Source: Streptomyces sp. NBC_01465 (GTDB taxonomy: Bacteria; Actinomycetota; Actinomycetes; Streptomycetales; Streptomycetaceae). From it: DNA of 64,000 bases. The notes below the pieces were generated by a model that did not search any database, was not told the origin of the DNA, and worked only from the letters and a program-made list of their open reading frames with translations. This document shows, piece by piece, positions 61,647-64,000 of this stretch (its first letter is position 1; each line of letters opens with the position of its first letter). A program made the translations under genes and the position numbers. The stretch spans positions 558,001 to 622,000 of the forward strand of contig NZ_CP109467.1 of the NCBI RefSeq assembly GCF_036227325.1, given 5' to 3'.

Positions 61647-62600
61647 ATGGATCACAGCGGGCACGGCATGAACATGGATCTGCCGCCGTTCACGCTGGGG
61701 CGGGGGCTCGAATTCTCCGCGGACCCCTTCTTCCTGATCGGCTGCCTGGCGGGGCTCGCGCTCTACGGCTGGGGTGTGGTGCGGCTGCGCAGGCGCGGCG
61801 ACAGCTGGCCGGTGCACCGGATCGTCCTGTTCACGCTCGGCGTGCTGAGCGTCGCGCTGGTGATGTGCACCAAGCTCAACGACTACGGCATGGTCATGTT
61901 CAGCGTGCACATGGTGCAGCACATGGTGATCTCCATGCTCTCCCCCATCCTGCTGCTGCTCGGCGCCCCGGTGACCCTGGCCCTGCGCGCGCTGCCGGTG
62001 GCCGGGCGGGGGAAGCGCAAGGGGCCGCGCGAGTGGCTGCTCGCGCTGCTGCAGAGCCGGTACATGAAGATCGTGACGCATCCCGCGTTCACCATCCCGC
62101 TGTTCATCGCGAGCCTCTACGCGCTGTACTTCTCGCCGCTGTTCGACTTCCTGATGGGCAGCAGGACCGGGCACCTCGCGATGATGGTGCACTTCCTGGC
62201 CGTCGGTCTCGTCTTCTTCTGGCCGATCATGGGCGTGGACCCGGGCCCGCACCGGCCCGGCTATGTGATGCGGATGCTGGAGCTCTTCGCGGGGATGCCG
62301 TTCCACGCCTTCTTCGGGATCGCGCTGATGATGGCGACGGAGCCGATGATCTCCACGTACAAGAACCCGCCCTCCTCGCTCGGGATCGACGCGCTCGCCG
62401 ATCAGAGCGCGGCGGGCGGGATCGCCTGGGCGTTCAGTGAGATCCCCTCGGTGCTCGTGCTGATCGCGCTGGTCTTCCAGTGGTACCGCTCCGAGCAGCG
62501 CATCGCACGGCGCTCGGACCGGGCCGCGGACCGCGACGGCGACAAGGAACTGCAGGCGTACAACGCATATCTGGCATCACTGCAGACGCGCGAGCAGTAG
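61647..62600 (+). CDS. CtaG-family cytochrome c oxidase assembly membrane protein
   Basis: A 317-residue membrane protein with about 7-8 helices and the family segments MFSVHMVQHMVIS, HLAMMVHFLAVG and FHAFFGIALMMATEP, with several membrane His and Met residues likely to handle copper. The N-terminus MDHSGHGMNMD is also His/Met-rich. It is the caa3_CtaG type involved in copper insertion into cytochrome oxidase. Start at 61647 after AGGAG. Confidence 0.88.
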   Translation: MDHSGHGMNMDLPPFTLGRGLEFSADPFFLIGCLAGLALYGWGVVRLRRRGDSWPVHRIVLFTLGVLSVALVMCTKLNDYGMVMFSVHMVQHMVISMLSPILLLLGAPVTLALRALPVAGRGKRKGPREWLLALLQSRYMKIVTHPAFTIPLFIASLYALYFSPLFDFLMGSRTGHLAMMVHFLAVGLVFFWPIMGVDPGPHRPGYVMRMLELFAGMPFHAFFGIALMMATEPMISTYKNPPSSLGIDALADQSAAGGIAWAFSEIPSVLVLIALVFQWYRSEQRIARRSDRAADRDGDKELQAYNAYLASLQTREQ

Positions 62601-62625
62601 CGGAGCGGGCACGCTCCGGGTGACG

Positions 62626-62656
62626 ATGGCCCCCTCCACTCGAAGGAGGGGGCCAT
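62626..62656 (+). promoter_or_regulatory. Perfect hairpin over the ribosome site of the 52-residue gene
   Basis: ATGGCCCCCTCC pairs with GGAGGGGGCCAT around a 7-nt loop. The right arm carries the AAGGAGG-like ribosome site of the gene at 62661. It may be the CtaG terminator, a translational switch, or both. Confidence 0.6.
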
Positions 62657-62660
62657 ATTC

Positions 62661-62819
62661 ATGACCGGTTCCACGAAGGCGATGGGTGTAGTGACCGTGG
62701 GCGCGCTGGTCGCCGTGACCGGCTACACGGTGGTGTTGGGCAGCAACGGCTGGCTCTGGTTCAGCTGGGTGGTGCTGGGGCTCTCGACGCTGGGGATGGT
62801 CGCGTCCCGCGGCAACTGA
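62661..62819 (+). CDS. Small (52-residue) membrane protein
   Basis: A 52-residue protein with two hydrophobic stretches (VVTVGALVAVTGYTVVLG and LWFSWVVLGLSTLGMVAS), likely two membrane helices with a short polar loop. The ATG follows AAGGAGG with longish spacing, but that ribosome site lies in a hairpin arm (62626-62656). It follows CtaG by 60 bp. It resembles small uncharacterised membrane proteins of Streptomyces; function unknown. Confidence 0.75.
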   Translation: MTGSTKAMGVVTVGALVAVTGYTVVLGSNGWLWFSWVVLGLSTLGMVASRGN

Positions 62820-62828
62820 CCCAGAGGC

Positions 62829-63212
62829 TCAGAAACGGAAGACCGGGCCGGTCACCGCGTCCAGCACACAGGCGTTGGCGAAGGTCTTGTGCCAGGCGGT
62901 GGGGCGGCCGCGCCAGGTGCCCGTCGCGCCGACGGTCACCGGCGCGTACTCCTTGGTGCACGCGTGCGGGTCGCCGGGCAGCCGGTCCAGGTCGCCGCCC
63001 GCCTCGTCGAGCGCCTCGCAGGCGGCCCAGGCGTCCGGGTGGTGGGTGGTGTCGTCCGCCGGGCACTGCAGCAGTACGCCGCGGATCCAGGTGTTCTCGT
63101 CGCCGGTGACCGTGAGGAAGAGACCTCGCGGAGGGGTGGGCTCCGCCTGGGCGGGGGCGGCCACTGCGAGGGCGACGAGGGCTGCTGCGGCGAGGGGTGC
63201 GGCGATACGCAT
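62829..63212 (-). CDS. Streptomyces subtilisin inhibitor (SSI) family protein
   Basis: A 127-residue secreted inhibitor. Sec signal MRIAAPLAAAALVALAVAAP (residues 1-20, cut after AQA). Four cysteines are in the SSI pattern (LLQCP, WAACEAL, HACTKEY, NACVLD). Aligning CTKEYAP with the reactive-site loop of SSI puts Lys at P1, which favours trypsin-like rather than subtilisin-like targets. It is convergent with the 52-residue protein gene. Confidence 0.9.
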   Translation of the reverse strand: MRIAAPLAAAALVALAVAAPAQAEPTPPRGLFLTVTGDENTWIRGVLLQCPADDTTHHPDAWAACEALDEAGGDLDRLPGDPHACTKEYAPVTVGATGTWRGRPTAWHKTFANACVLDAVTGPVFRF

Positions 63213-63413
63213 GAGGGGGCTCCTGGGGCTCGCGGTACGGATGTGATGTCACGGGGCGAGGCCAGGGCACCGTCCGGCGTCGGCGCGCGGCAAGCGGCCA
63301 CGCCGGTCCTCCCTCGTACGAGCTGGGCATCTCCCCCTGTCAGCGGCTTCCGCAGGAGGTCCCGCAGCGACTACTGTGCGTCGGCACCGCATCACGGGGA
63401 GGGCAGGGCCGCA

Positions 63414-64000
63414 ATGTTCTACTACGTGCTCAAATACATCTTTCTGGGGCCTCTGTTGAGAGTCCTCTTCCGGCCCAGGATCGAAGGGCTCGAGCACATC
63501 CCGGAGGACGGCGCGGCAATCGTCGCCGGGAACCACCTCTCGTTCTCCGACCATTTCCTGATGCCGGTCGTCCTGAAGCGGCGGATCACCTTCCTCGCCA
63601 AGCAGGAGTACTTCACCGGTCCCGGCATCAGAGGCCGGCTGACCGCCGCGTTCTTCCGCAGCGCGGGTCAGATCCCGGTGGACCGGTCCGGCAAGGAGGC
63701 GGGGCAGGCCGCCGTCCGCGAGGGGCTCGGGGTGCTGCGCAAGGGCGAGTTGCTGGGGATCTATCCCGAGGGCACCCGCTCGCACGACGGCAAGCTCTAC
63801 AAGGGCAAGGTCGGGGTCGCCGTGATGGCGATCAAGGGGCAGGTGCCGGTGGTGCCGTGCGCGATGGTGGGCACCTTCGAGATCCAGCCGCCGGGACGGA
63901 AGCTGCCGAAGATCAAGCGCGTCACGATCCGCTTCGGGGAGCCGCTCGAATTCGCGCGATACGCGGGCATGGAGAACGAGAAGGCCGCTCTGCGGGCGGT
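63414..64000 (+). CDS. PlsC-type 1-acylglycerol-phosphate acyltransferase, 3' end outside window
   Basis: The first 195 codons of an acyltransferase. Motif I is NHLSFSDH (HX4D, about residues 39-46), motif III is EGTRS (about 119-123), and VPVVPCAMVG follows. It transfers an acyl chain to lysophosphatidate or a related lipid in phospholipid synthesis. The 3' end is cut by the window. The upstream intergenic stretch of 200 bp has no obvious operator. Confidence 0.9.
   Translation, partial: MFYYVLKYIFLGPLLRVLFRPRIEGLEHIPEDGAAIVAGNHLSFSDHFLMPVVLKRRITFLAKQEYFTGPGIRGRLTAAFFRSAGQIPVDRSGKEAGQAAVREGLGVLRKGELLGIYPEGTRSHDGKLYKGKVGVAVMAIKGQVPVVPCAMVGTFEIQPPGRKLPKIKRVTIRFGEPLEFARYAGMENEKAALRA

Noticed and set aside
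1..64000. Long reading frames opposite to most genes
   Set aside because: They follow from the high G+C content and lack family motifs and ribosome sites; the opposite strand carries the recognisable protein.

Overview
The window is GC-rich actinobacterial chromosome and almost certainly from Streptomyces or a close relative. Pointers are GTG starts, strong third-position G/C bias, a Streptomyces subtilisin-inhibitor-type protein, a DUF397/XRE/anti-sigma-like ATPase group, a DUF574-type methyltransferase, a MurT/GatD pair with a MurT zinc ribbon, and a two-gene ECF sigma/DGPF module. It is mostly core-like and metabolic sequence with accessory patches. I saw no rRNA or tRNA gene, CRISPR array or complete insertion sequence.

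Layout. 1-548: a truncated VOC-family gene. 693-8609: a LacI-type regulator behind a nested palindromic operator, followed by an apparent catabolic operon (FAD oxidoreductase, hydantoinase/oxoprolinase-like protein, small HEXXH protein, permease, Tat-exported beta-propeller protein). 8734-11544: DUF574 methyltransferase and an ATPase/DUF397/XRE group. 11605-13644: an FKBP isomerase, then two broken genes (MFS transporter and ECF sigma factor) joined head to head at their lost 5' ends. 13641-18847: a signalling island (HTH protein, stand-alone receiver, CHASE3-type histidine kinase, receiver-PP2C phosphatase, anti-sigma-like ATPase, DUF218 membrane protein) around a palindrome made of two actinobacterial DnaA-box-like sequences. 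18879-22875: DUF1206 membrane protein, LRV-repeat protein, secreted protein, HNH-like protein. 23147-26089: phosphotransferase, MATE exporter and TetR regulator. 26284-31407: a very large secreted subtilase divergent from its probable regulator. 31468-34362: YjbQ-like protein, then a Cys-Cys leader peptide ahead of an SsuD-like monooxygenase and a flavin monooxygenase.

34368-48406: short MltG paralogue, 19-residue peptide, homodimer-type ABC exporter, MarR regulator, long D-lactate-dehydrogenase-like flavo/iron-sulfur protein, GH109-like Tat protein, a heterodimeric ABC exporter with one degenerate ATP site, a MocR regulator and a YdjM-like membrane protein. 48526-52481: Ski2-like helicase, thioesterase II and glutathione peroxidase. 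52482-53963: an insertion-like segment bounded by the gpx 3' end and a diverged second copy of it. 53964-57731: ECF sigma/DGPF pair, acyl-CoA dehydrogenase and divergent TetR. 57736-64000: housekeeping genes (peptide deformylase, MurT/GatD lipid II amidation, phosphofructokinase, CtaG), a 52-residue membrane protein whose ribosome site lies in a hairpin, an SSI-like inhibitor and a truncated PlsC acyltransferase.

The strongest candidates for something undescribed are the LacI-controlled catabolic operon, the apparently leaderless Cys-Cys peptide controlling an SsuD/flavin-monooxygenase pair, the gpx-flanked insertion, and the signalling island with its inverted DnaA-box-like operator.
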